Assembly (NCBI GenBank): GCA_020344375.1
Contig: CP070823.1
Span: 2,939,340-2,987,836 of the forward strand
Length of the DNA: 48,497 bases
Reading direction: 5' to 3'
Source of the DNA: Gemmatimonadota bacterium
GTDB taxonomy: Bacteria > Gemmatimonadota > Gemmatimonadetes > Palauibacterales > KS3-K002
The translations under genes and the position numbers were made by a program. Below, piece after piece: positions 24,684 through 32,225 of this stretch. Numbering within the stretch: the stretch's first letter is position 1; every line of letters begins with the position of its first letter. The notes beneath the pieces are model-generated. The model ran no database searches. It was not told where the DNA came from and worked only from the letters and a program-made list of their open reading frames with translations.

Positions 24684-25343
24684 CTACCGCCACAGAACCT
24701 CCGAACCGGACCCCTGCTGCACCCTCATCTGACGCAGCACAGCGGCGCGTTCCTCGAGCGCGGCGAACAGATACGAGTTGAGCACGGGATCCGCCGGCTC
24801 CACCGACAGCGCCGTCCGTGAAGCTTCCACCAACGCGTCCAGCGACGCCAGCCGCTGCTCCGCCAGCGACGGGGTCGGCGCGCCTTCCTGAGCGGCCAGC
24901 TGCTCCAGGTTCCTCAGAGCCGCGTCGTACTGCGCCCCGAGCCGCCGCACCTCCGCCATCGCATCCGCCAGCGACGTGGCCGCGGCGCGCTCGCTCACGA
25001 GCTGCGAGCCCGGGCCCGCCTGATCGCCGGGCGCGAACATCCGCCCCAGGCCCAGCCCGAGCACGAACACCGCCGCCAGCGCCGCCACCTGCATCGCGAT
25101 TTGGCTCCGCCAACCCCGGCGCGTGCCGCGAGCTCGCCCACCCACCGGCAGCCGTGCCTCGATTCGCGACCAAAGCTCTGGCGGTGCGTCCAGTTCCGGA
25201 AGCTCCCGCAGCTCCGAGCGCAGTCGCCTCAAAGCTTCCAGCTCGCCGCGACACACCGGACAGGAGGCGAGATGCTCCTTCGCCCCTGTCACGGACTCGC
25301 CCTCAAGCAGCTCGGAGAGCGTCTCCTCACTAAGATGCACCAT
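24684..25343 (-). CDS. Membrane-bound zinc anti-sigma factor (zf-HC2 type)
   Basis: A 219-residue anti-sigma factor. The N-terminal cytoplasmic domain has the HxxxCxxC zinc motif (H24, C28, C31 in KEHLASCPVCRGE). One membrane helix lies at about residues 82-106 (IAMQVAALAAVFVLGLGLGRMF), followed by a helical outer domain rich in alanine and glutamate. Members of this family hold an ECF sigma factor inactive until an envelope signal releases it. The ATG at 25343 lies within the last 14 bases of the sigma factor gene, which gives translational coupling at a matched ratio. The cognate sigma is therefore the upstream gene. Confidence 0.92.
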   Translation of the reverse strand: MVHLSEETLSELLEGESVTGAKEHLASCPVCRGELEALRRLRSELRELPELDAPPELWSRIEARLPVGGRARGTRRGWRSQIAMQVAALAAVFVLGLGLGRMFAPGDQAGPGSQLVSERAAATSLADAMAEVRRLGAQYDAALRNLEQLAAQEGAPTPSLAEQRLASLDALVEASRTALSVEPADPVLNSYLFAALEERAAVLRQMRVQQGSGSEVLWR

Positions 25344-25899
25344 GATCCACTACCTCAGCTCGGGATTCCGTCACCAGGGCTCGCAGCCGCGCCCTGGCCT
25401 TCGCCAGCTGTGACTTCGAGGTGCCCACCGCGATTCCCAGCCGGGCACCGATCTCTTCGTGAGTATACCCCTCAACGTCGTGCAACCACAGCACTGACCG
25501 ATAGCCGTCCGGCAACAGGTCCAGCGCACGCTGGATCGTCACCCGCTCCGCAGCGCCCGACGCCGGCCAGCGATCCGGGTTCCCCTGTGTCGAACTACCA
25601 TCGAAGCCTTGCTCCAAGTTCCGTCGCCGCGCCGCCTGCCGCAGCTGGGTCAACGCCGTGTTCACCGCGATCCGGTGCACCCACGTCCCGAAGGCCGCCT
25701 CGCCCCGGAACTCGCGGATCTTCTGAAACGCACTGGCCCACGCATCCTGAGCCAGGTCCGCCGCCAGGTCGTTGTCCCCAGCCAGGCGCCGCACCACGGT
25801 GTAGACTCGCGACGCGTGCCGCTCATACAACTCCCGCATCGCCTCGAGTTCCCCCGCCCGGGCCCGGCGAACCAGCGTGGCCTCAGTCAGGTCGACCAA
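25330..25899 (-). CDS. ECF RNA polymerase sigma factor
   Basis: A 189-residue group 4 sigma factor that directs RNA polymerase to promoters of an extracytoplasmic response. Region 2 spans about residues 20-90 (ELYERHASRVYTVVRRL, then DLAQDAWASAFQKI and FGTWVHRIAVNTA). Region 4 spans about 125-180 with the helix-turn-helix GYTHEEIGARLGIAVGTSKSQL. The start is TTG 25899, with a purine-rich GGAGGGAGGAGGGA immediately upstream providing overlapping Shine-Dalgarno options. It heads the operon with the zinc anti-sigma factor, PDZ protein and membrane protein. Confidence 0.93.
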   Translation of the reverse strand: MVDLTEATLVRRARAGELEAMRELYERHASRVYTVVRRLAGDNDLAADLAQDAWASAFQKIREFRGEAAFGTWVHRIAVNTALTQLRQAARRRNLEQGFDGSSTQGNPDRWPASGAAERVTIQRALDLLPDGYRSVLWLHDVEGYTHEEIGARLGIAVGTSKSQLAKARARLRALVTESRAEVVDHGAS

Positions 25900-25927
25900 T
25901 CCCTCCTCCCTCCTGACTCCCAGTGAG

Positions 25928-26836
25928 TTAGACGGGTGACGCCTTCACGGAGTTGCCTGCACCCGAAAACGAGAATCCCTCAAGCCAGGACCCCAGGCCC
26001 CGTGCAGCCGGCACCAGCAGAAACGCTACGAACACGCCACTCAGCGCGTCGATCCCGTAGTGAAATCGTCCGTACACCGTGCCAATTGTAAGGCCGACCA
26101 CAAGTGGGGCCATCACCAGCCACACCACCCGGTCGTGCCGCCATGTCACCAACAGGATCGCCACCGCCACCGCCACGTGCGAGCTCGGGAACGCCGCCCC
26201 CTTGCTCCCACCATCCTCCAACACCCAGTGCACCAGCTGGTAGAAGGACCCGCCCGCCAGCTCGCCGCCGATGTCCGGGAACTGGTAGTGGGGGCCAGCC
26301 ACAGGGAAGAAGATGAAGACCACGTAGCAGCTGAAAAAGACCACCAGCTCCACATACACCAGCTCCCGGAAACCTTGGGTTCGTCCCCTCAGGTACAGCA
26401 GGATCGCAGCCAGCGGCAGCAGCACCCAGTAGAGCCCGTAAAAGAAGTGCATGAGTTCGCTCAGCCAGAGGTAGGGTAGGCGGGCGCTGAACGTCAGCGC
26501 GAGCTGCTCGCCGAACAGCGCCTCTTCCCAGCTCAGGATGCGTGCATCGTGGTACCCGTTGCTGAACAACAGCGTGAGATACCGCAGTTCCCAGTAGAGG
26601 AAGACGACGAAGAGGTACGGATAGATGTCGCGTATGAAGCCGGCGAGCGAGCGGTCTCGCAGCGGCTGCCCGGCCCACAACAGACTGACCGCGAGGAGCG
26701 CCACGTGACCCAGGATCAGTCCGACCCATAGCCCGGCGGAGAGCCGCCACCCGAAGAGCAGTACCAGCAGGCCGCTCAAGCCGATGTAGGCCTGGAAAAT
26801 GAGGTCGAGAGGCTGCGCAAATCGCAGACGCCCCAT
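25928..26836 (-). CDS. PAP2-superfamily membrane enzyme, Aur1-like; candidate phosphoceramide headgroup transferase or phosphatase
   Basis: A 302-residue polytopic protein of the PAP2_3 type, the group that includes yeast inositol-phosphorylceramide synthase Aur1. The catalytic elements are AAFPSSHVAVA (H220) and GRFHYGIDALSG (H259, D263). The H-x3-D spacing of the second element equals that of Aur1. About six membrane helices surround them. It sits at the end of a four-gene sphingolipid-like operon, so attachment or removal of a phosphorylated headgroup on ceramide is the favoured inference; generic lipid phosphatase is the alternative. ATG 26836 lies just beyond the reductase stop. In-frame starts at 26872 (ATG) and 26920 (TTG) would overlap that gene by 28 or 76 bases. 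Confidence 0.82.
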   Translation of the reverse strand: MGRLRFAQPLDLIFQAYIGLSGLLVLLFGWRLSAGLWVGLILGHVALLAVSLLWAGQPLRDRSLAGFIRDIYPYLFVVFLYWELRYLTLLFSNGYHDARILSWEEALFGEQLALTFSARLPYLWLSELMHFFYGLYWVLLPLAAILLYLRGRTQGFRELVYVELVVFFSCYVVFIFFPVAGPHYQFPDIGGELAGGSFYQLVHWVLEDGGSKGAAFPSSHVAVAVAILLVTWRHDRVVWLVMAPLVVGLTIGTVYGRFHYGIDALSGVFVAFLLVPAARGLGSWLEGFSFSGAGNSVKASPV

Positions 26837-26844
26837 CACCGGGC

Positions 26845-27828
26845 TCAGAGCCAACCCTGCTCTCTGTACCATTCGGCGGTATGGCGAAGGCCGTCGAGGA
26901 TACCGTAGCGGGGCTCCCAATCCAGATCCTTCATCGTCCGATCAACGTGGCACGTCCAGGCGCGGCGTGACAGGTCGCGAGCGCGCCGCAAGTCCAGCTG
27001 CCCCGGCCGGCGTCCGCCGCCCAAGAGTTCAGCCGCGGTGCCCGCCGACCACAACAGCGGAGTTGGCAGGCGCAACGTGACAAGTCGGCGCCCGACCGCC
27101 TGCCCGAGGGCGGCCGCGAGTTCCAACCAATCGATCGTCTCCGGGTGTGCCACGAAATAGGTGTTCCCAACGACCGCCGTGCACTCCGCCGCCCGGCGCA
27201 ACACCGCGGCCACGTCACGGACGTGAACCAGCTGAACCAGGCGCCGCCGCACCCCAGGTACGAGGAACACGCCACGAGCCGCCATGCGGAAGCAGGACAG
27301 GGTGTCTTCGTCCCGTGGGCCGTAGACGGCAACCGGTCGCAGCACCACGACCTCAAGTCGGTCGCTCCGCCTCAACACCTCCACCTCCGCCGCCAGCTTG
27401 CTGCGACCGTAGTCGCCCGTCGGCCTCGGCGGGTCCTCCACCTCACGCGGCCGCTGCAGCGCCCCCGGTCCCGCCGCCGCCTGGCTGCTGCAGAACACGA
27501 ACCGCATCCGCCCTCCACTGGCGACACAGGCGTCGACCAACGCACGCGTGCCATCGCAGTTGGCGGCAAACAGCGCTCGCCGCGAGCCACGCGTCAACCC
27601 TGCACAGTGGATGACCGTGTCGACACCGGCGACCGCTTCTGCAAACTCGTCATCACGCAGATCCGCCTGGACCAGCTCGACAGGCTTGCCCTCCAACCAG
27701 CGCAACCGGCTTGTCGCACGCACCAGACAGCGGACGCGATACCCCGCTTCCAGTAGGGCATCGACCACGTGACTTCCCACGAAGCCGCTGCCCCCCGTCA
27801 CCAGCGCGTTTCGCGCCTCACCTGTCAT
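26845..27828 (-). CDS. NAD-dependent epimerase/dehydratase-type SDR, candidate ceramide reductase
   Basis: A 327-residue extended short-chain dehydrogenase. The nucleotide-binding motif GGSGFVGSH starts at residue 12, and the catalytic pair is in YGRSK (Tyr and Lys), preceded by a serine-rich strand FCSSQAA. A C-terminal substrate domain follows. By sequence alone it is one of many epimerase-like reductases. In Caulobacter a protein of this class (CerR) acts with serine palmitoyltransferase and a GNAT-like ceramide synthase to reduce oxidised ceramide, and the gene order here matches that set. Start ATG 27828 lies 50 bases after the GNAT-like gene; the stop is 8 bases before the PAP2 start. 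The family is certain; the role as ceramide reductase is inference from context. Confidence 0.85.
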   Translation of the reverse strand: MTGEARNALVTGGSGFVGSHVVDALLEAGYRVRCLVRATSRLRWLEGKPVELVQADLRDDEFAEAVAGVDTVIHCAGLTRGSRRALFAANCDGTRALVDACVASGGRMRFVFCSSQAAAGPGALQRPREVEDPPRPTGDYGRSKLAAEVEVLRRSDRLEVVVLRPVAVYGPRDEDTLSCFRMAARGVFLVPGVRRRLVQLVHVRDVAAVLRRAAECTAVVGNTYFVAHPETIDWLELAAALGQAVGRRLVTLRLPTPLLWSAGTAAELLGGGRRPGQLDLRRARDLSRRAWTCHVDRTMKDLDWEPRYGILDGLRHTAEWYREQGWL

Positions 27829-27878
27829 TTCTGGACGTACCTGATGCTTGACGGATCCGCGCCAACCGCATTGTGGCG

Positions 27879-29006
27879 CTAGGGAGTCAAGGCTCGCTCG
27901 TAGAGCCGGTAGATCTTGTAAAGGCGGAACCCCATCTTTTCCGCCGCACCCCGCATGATGTGGTTGTCCTCAAGGACCCACGAACTCTCCGCGAAGGTGT
28001 GCCCCTTCCTCGTGCCACGCCTGAAGATCTCGAGATAGAAGAGGGGGGCGAGGCCGGTACGGCGAAACTCCTCCTTCAAACCCAAGGTGATGACGCGAAC
28101 GCCCTTAACGCGCGGCTTGTACCACAGAAACTTGAAAAGACCGAACGGGAACAGCCGTCCGTTCACGCGGCGTATCGCCTGGTTCACGTTCGGCAGCACC
28201 AACGCGAAGCCCGCGGGCTCTCCGTCGATCTCACCGATCAGGACCAGGTCGGGGTCGATGACGGGCTTCAACTGCGCCGCCATGTGGTCGACCTCGGCGT
28301 CCGTCATCGGGACGAATCCCCAGTTCCGCTCCCAGGCCGAGTTGTACAAGTCACGCACCAGCGCCACTTCGTCCTCGAACCTGTCCATCCGCACCGATCG
28401 CACCCGGACGTCAAGCCCGGAACGCTCGATCAAGTCCTCGACCCCCGCGAAGCGTTCCGCGTTGAACCACTCCGCTCGCGACTCGTAGGCGAGCAGATCC
28501 TTCGCCTTCTCCAGCCCCCACCTCGTCAACAGCCCCTCGTAGTAAGGCGGGTTGTAGGGCATCATGACGTACGGTGGGTCCTCGAAGTTGTCCACCAGCA
28601 GGCCGCACTCATCGTTGGTCGAGAAGTTCGTCGGTCCCCTCAGTCGATCCAGCCCGCGATCCTTCACCCACTCGGCCGCATGATCCAGCAGCGCGCTTGC
28701 CACCTCCGCATCGTCCTCCGACTCGAACATCCCGAAGAAGCCCACCCGGTCACTGTGAAACTCGTTGTGCGCCCTGTTCTCGATCGCCGCGATCCGCCCT
28801 GCCACGCGCCCGCCTTTGTAGGCCAGGAACAGCTCTACGGCACCGTGGCCGAAGAACGGGTTCTTCTTCGGATCGATGCGCTTGCGCTCCTCGATCAATA
28901 GCGGCGGCACCCAGGCCGGGTAGCGGCCCGGGTAGATCTGCCAGGGGAAGTGAACGAACGCCCGTCGCTCTGCCCGCGTCTCTACGGGTCTGACCTCTAC
29001 ACTCAC
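27879..29006 (-). CDS. GNAT-like acyltransferase, candidate bacterial ceramide synthase
   Basis: A 375-residue protein resembling large GNAT-fold acyltransferases of about 370-380 residues found beside bacterial serine palmitoyltransferases. The N-terminal half contains WQIYPGRYPAWVPPLL and KKNPFFGHGAVELFLAYKGG. The second half has a strand-helix acetyl-CoA-type core (VRVITLGLKEEFRRTGLAPLF) and ends with the conserved EMGFRLYKIYRLYE-like tail. In Caulobacter a GNAT-type enzyme (bCerS) N-acylates the ketosphinganine made by serine palmitoyltransferase. Here the gene directly follows that enzyme. The start is uncertain: GTG 29006 removes the overlap with the upstream gene but has no strong Shine-Dalgarno. 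Acyl-chain specificity cannot be read. Confidence 0.82.
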   Translation of the reverse strand: MSVEVRPVETRAERRAFVHFPWQIYPGRYPAWVPPLLIEERKRIDPKKNPFFGHGAVELFLAYKGGRVAGRIAAIENRAHNEFHSDRVGFFGMFESEDDAEVASALLDHAAEWVKDRGLDRLRGPTNFSTNDECGLLVDNFEDPPYVMMPYNPPYYEGLLTRWGLEKAKDLLAYESRAEWFNAERFAGVEDLIERSGLDVRVRSVRMDRFEDEVALVRDLYNSAWERNWGFVPMTDAEVDHMAAQLKPVIDPDLVLIGEIDGEPAGFALVLPNVNQAIRRVNGRLFPFGLFKFLWYKPRVKGVRVITLGLKEEFRRTGLAPLFYLEIFRRGTRKGHTFAESSWVLEDNHIMRGAAEKMGFRLYKIYRLYERALTP

Positions 29007-29046
29007 TTGCTGACTCGCTGAATAGACGTGCCGGAAATGACGAACT

Positions 29047-30240
29047 CTAGATGACCGCCAGCTCCCTGCCCACCTTTGCGAACGTCTCCAGCACGAAGTC
29101 GAGCTGGTCGTCCGTGTGTGTGGCGATGTAGCTGGTGCGCAGGCGACAGCTGTTCTCAGGAACAGCCGGCGGCATAACCGGATTCGTGAAGATCCCGGCG
29201 TCGAAAACCGCTCTCCAGAAAACAAACGTCTTCTCGACGGGCCCGATCATGATCGGGATGATCGGCGTCTCCGTCGGACCGATCTCGAAACCCAAACTCT
29301 TGAAACCCTCCCTCATCCGGTGCGTGATCTGCCACAATCGCTCACGTCGCTCCGGCTCGTTCTCTATCACCTCCAGCGCCGTCAACACCGTGGCCACCGC
29401 CGGCGGCGGCATGCTGGCGCTGAAGATCAAGCTCCGGGCATGGTGCCTCAAGTAGTGGATCACCGGCTCCGGCCCTCCTACAAAGCCGCCGATCGACGCG
29501 AACGACTTGCTGAACGTCCCGATCGTGAGCGGAACGCGATCCGTCATCCCGAAGTGATCGGCCGTGCCCGCACCTCTGGGACCCAAATAGCCGATCGCGT
29601 GCGCATCATCCACCACCAAGACGGCATCCAACCCCTCACACAGCGGCACCAAGTTCGGGAGATCCGCGATGTCACCTTCCATGCTGAACACGCCGTCCAC
29701 TACTACCATGCGACCGCCGCCATTCCCGTTCGATTCGCGGTCCGCCTCTATCTGCGCCCGCAGTTCCTCCAGGTCACCGTGCTTGAAACGGGCCACCTCA
29801 CCGTACGACAGTCGGCTAGCGTCCACGATACTCGCGTGATCCAGCTTGTCCAAGTACACACGATCCGTCCGCCCCAGCAGCGCCCCGATCACACCCAGGT
29901 TCGTCTGATAGCCGGTGCTGAACACGAGAGCGGCTTCTGTCCCCATGAAACCTGCCAGCCGCTCCTCCAGAAAATCGTGCATGTCGGTGTTACCGTTCAG
30001 AAAGCGGCTCCCGGTGCAGCCGGTCCCGTACTTCTCGATGGCAGCCTGCGCGGCCTCGATCACGCGGGGGTGGTGGGTGAGGCCAAGGTAGTTGTTCGAG
30101 CCGATCATGATCTTCCGCTCGCCGCCCACCACGGCCTCCGTGGCCGTCGAGCCCTCGATCGGCACGAAATAGGGGTAGTACCCGGCGGCCATAACCTCAC
30201 GGGCGCGCGTGAAGCTGTGGCACTTGTCGAATATATGCAT
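29047..30240 (-). CDS. spt: Serine palmitoyltransferase-like alpha-oxoamine synthase
   Basis: A 397-residue PLP enzyme of the alpha-oxoamine synthase family (serine palmitoyltransferase, KBL, BioF), which condenses an amino acid with an acyl thioester. The PLP lysine is K245 in GTFSKSFASIGG, the ring-stacking histidine is H135 in KLDHASIVD, and DDAHAIG is at 211-217. The N-terminal segment AAGYYPYFVPIEG followed by MIGSNNYLGLTHHPRV matches bacterial serine palmitoyltransferases better than KBL or BioF, and no biotin or threonine-degradation genes are nearby. It is first in the operon, which favours the reaction serine plus acyl-CoA/ACP to 3-ketosphinganine. A fair promoter with a dyad over its -35 lies upstream. 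Confidence 0.88.
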   Translation of the reverse strand: MHIFDKCHSFTRAREVMAAGYYPYFVPIEGSTATEAVVGGERKIMIGSNNYLGLTHHPRVIEAAQAAIEKYGTGCTGSRFLNGNTDMHDFLEERLAGFMGTEAALVFSTGYQTNLGVIGALLGRTDRVYLDKLDHASIVDASRLSYGEVARFKHGDLEELRAQIEADRESNGNGGGRMVVVDGVFSMEGDIADLPNLVPLCEGLDAVLVVDDAHAIGYLGPRGAGTADHFGMTDRVPLTIGTFSKSFASIGGFVGGPEPVIHYLRHHARSLIFSASMPPPAVATVLTALEVIENEPERRERLWQITHRMREGFKSLGFEIGPTETPIIPIMIGPVEKTFVFWRAVFDAGIFTNPVMPPAVPENSCRLRTSYIATHTDDQLDFVLETFAKVGRELAVI

Positions 30241-30314
30241 TCTGCCCCCGGGAGCTTGAGAACCGCCTGCGTTCCTGCTAGATTGCCGCTACCCTGTCCG
30301 GTGAACTACGCCCG

Positions 30315-30344
30315 ATTCTAACCCGCACAGGGCGCGGTCGGCAA
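30315..30344 (-). promoter_or_regulatory. Predicted sigma-70-like promoter for the sphingolipid operon
   Basis: Reading the minus strand, TTGCCG (30344-30339, 4 of 6 consensus bases) is followed after 18 bases by TAGAAT (30320-30315, 5 of 6). Transcription would begin near 30307 and leave a leader of about 67 bases before the ATG at 30240. Confidence 0.4.
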
Positions 30345-30361
30345 GGATGGCTGCCCTTGCC
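30340..30361. promoter_or_regulatory. 7-bp dyad overlapping the -35 box, candidate operator
   Basis: GGCAAGG (30340-30346) and CCTTGCC (30355-30361) are perfect inverted repeats separated by 8 bases. The left arm overlaps the predicted -35 element of the sphingolipid operon, and the dyad lies in the divergent region shared with the pilin-like gene. Operator function is inferred from position only. Confidence 0.3.
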
Positions 30362-30429
30362 AGCACCGTGTCCCCAGTATCCCCCCTGTAGGCCGGGCTG
30401 TGACGAACGGTGGGAGCTGGCTCAATCCA

Positions 30430-30825
30430 ATGAAACGCACAGGCAAGCAAGGGTTTACTTTCGTCGAGATCATGACGGCCCTGGCGTTGCTAGCCGTCCT
30501 GATCGTCATCGCCTGGGGGAAGTTCAACACGTCTTACGAGAAAGCGCTCCGCGCCACTATGGTGTCCGACCTGCGCAACCTCGCCACCGCCCAGGAGCTC
30601 TACTACCGGATACACCTGTACTACGCCAACGATGTCAGCCTGGTCGACATCGATCCCAGCCCGAAGAGCGACATCCACGTTACCGAGGCGCACAATCTAG
30701 GGTGGGCCGGCTGGAACGAGATCGAGAGGGTAACCGAAAAGTGCGAGCTGTATATTGGGAAGAACGTCACACCGGCTTTGGGCTTGGCGACCACCTCGGA
30801 GAAGATCTTCTGCGGCGAACCCTGA
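30430..30825 (+). CDS. Type IV pilin-like protein with prepilin N-terminus
   Basis: A 131-residue protein with a short basic leader (MKRTGKQG) and the prepilin peptidase/methylation motif GFTFVEI followed by a hydrophobic helix (MTALALLAVLIVIAWG). This is the hallmark of type IV pilins and pseudopilins. The globular part contains a conserved-looking helix (LRNLATAQELYYRIHLYY) and two cysteines near the C-terminus (KCELY and FCGEP) that could form the D-region disulphide. ATG 30430 gives a leader of normal length; an in-frame GTG at 30400 would add ten residues. No pilus assembly genes lie nearby, so it may be a minor pilin or pseudopilin served by machinery elsewhere. Confidence 0.85.
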   Translation: MKRTGKQGFTFVEIMTALALLAVLIVIAWGKFNTSYEKALRATMVSDLRNLATAQELYYRIHLYYANDVSLVDIDPSPKSDIHVTEAHNLGWAGWNEIERVTEKCELYIGKNVTPALGLATTSEKIFCGEP

Positions 30826-30882
30826 GCGCCTAGCACGACAACCGCATACTCAGGTCCTCTATCCCGAAGACGTGTCGATGAG

Positions 30883-31179
30883 CTAGTAACCGAGTATCGC
30901 GCGGTACTCTGGATTGACCCGCTCCGGGGTCCAGTAGGGCTCCCAGACCAACTCGATGTTCGCCTTCTCCACTCCCTCGAGATCCTCCAGAACCGTCTTG
31001 GCGCCGCCCAGCAGCTGCGGTCCTACAGGGCAGCCGGGACTGGTCAGCGTCATCCGGACGTTCACCGTGCGGCCCTCGATATCGATCTCGTACACCAGAC
31101 CGAGATCGACGATGTTCAAGCCGATCTCCGGATCCTCGACCTGCTTCAGCGCCTCCCTGGCCTGTTCCTCCGTGATCAT
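30883..31179 (-). CDS. DUF59/MIP18-family Fe-S cluster assembly factor
   Basis: A 98-residue single-domain protein of the DUF59 family (SufT/PaaD/MIP18). The hallmark segments are DPEIGLNIVDLGLVYEI and the SPGCPVGPQ loop with its conserved cysteine. Members assist maturation of iron-sulphur proteins. ATG 31179 is preferred: the conserved domain starts immediately after it (MITEEQAREAL), whereas the longer in-frame reading adds about 41 residues with no family character. It stands alone on the minus strand, convergent with the pilin gene. Confidence 0.9.
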   Translation of the reverse strand: MITEEQAREALKQVEDPEIGLNIVDLGLVYEIDIEGRTVNVRMTLTSPGCPVGPQLLGGAKTVLEDLEGVEKANIELVWEPYWTPERVNPEYRAILGY

Positions 31180-31400
31180 AGATTCTTCAAGCAGTTGCGG
31201 TCCGTTCTTGGCGTGGCGGTGTGCGCGCAAAGCTAGCCAAGCCTGATGGCTCAAGCAAACTGCGGTCCGTGCGACCTTGTGGCCCAAGCGAGCGCCTTGC
31301 ATGTTGCCCCCGCCGGTCGCCTCGGTCTCCGGCCGAGCACGACCGACGCGAGTGAGCGACGCCTTGCGAGATCGCCAGACGAGGAGGGGGTACAGAAGCG

Positions 31401-32225
31401 ATGCCTCTGCAGGAAATCGAGGCCGGGCGCATGAGGCTCAACTACCAGGACGTCGGTGCCGGGCCTGTCACGGTCGTGCTTCTCCACGGATTCCCGTTCA
31501 ACTCTACTCTCTGGCGTCCCCAGATCCCCGCCCTGGCGGAGCTCCATCGCGTCATCGCTCCGGACCTGCGAGGCTTCGGCGCCTCACAGCTCTCCGCTGA
31601 GCCCTACACGATCGCTCGCCTCGCCGACGACGTCGCTGAGCTGCTCGACGCGCTCGGGCTCCGCCGTGCTGTGATCGGCGGCCTGTCCATGGGCGGCTAC
31701 GTGGCCTTCGAGTTCTTCCAGCGCCACCGCCGGCGTGCCGCCGCGCTGGTATTCGCCGATACCCGACCCGATCCCGATAGCCCCGAGGCAAGGGCCGACC
31801 GGGCTAGGATGGCCGAGCTGGCCCGCAGCCGGGGCAGCCGCGCCGTGGTCGACGAACTCCTCCCCAGGCTCCTCTCCCCCTGGACTCGGGCGCAGAAGCC
31901 CGAGGTCGAGCGGGCACTGCGCGAAATGATGGGGGCGGCGAACCCGGAGGCCATCGCGGCCGCCCTGATGGCGATGGCGGCACGTGCCGACTCTCGGCCT
32001 CTGCTGCCCCAGATCGAAGTGCCGACCCTTGTTGTCGGCGGCACGCAGGACTCGCTCACCCCAGCCGACCAGCTGCTGGAATGGGGGCGTCAGATACCCG
32101 GGGCCAGGGTTGAGCTCATCGAGGCTGCTGGCCACGTCTCGAACCTCGAGCGGCCCGAGGCGTTCAACGCGCTGCTGCTCGATTTCTTGAGCAGCTTCGC
32201 CAGCACTTGGGCGCAGTCACCATGA
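31401..32225 (+). CDS. Alpha/beta hydrolase
   Basis: A 274-residue serine hydrolase. The oxyanion segment LLHGFPFNSTLW is followed by the nucleophile elbow GLSMGG (S96). The acid is in VVGGTQDSLTP and the histidine in EAAGHVSNLERP. The pattern fits the large group with 3-oxoadipate enol-lactonase and carboxylesterases; substrate is not predictable. It overlaps the M23 lipoprotein gene downstream as ATGA, so the two are translationally coupled. The 221 bases upstream, shared with the divergent DUF59 gene, contain no other gene. Confidence 0.9.
   Translation: MPLQEIEAGRMRLNYQDVGAGPVTVVLLHGFPFNSTLWRPQIPALAELHRVIAPDLRGFGASQLSAEPYTIARLADDVAELLDALGLRRAVIGGLSMGGYVAFEFFQRHRRRAAALVFADTRPDPDSPEARADRARMAELARSRGSRAVVDELLPRLLSPWTRAQKPEVERALREMMGAANPEAIAAALMAMAARADSRPLLPQIEVPTLVVGGTQDSLTPADQLLEWGRQIPGARVELIEAAGHVSNLERPEAFNALLLDFLSSFASTWAQSP

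Noticed and set aside
29007..29225. N-terminal extension of the GNAT-like protein upstream of 29006
   Set aside because: It runs inside the serine palmitoyltransferase coding region in another frame and has serine/arginine-rich shadow composition.
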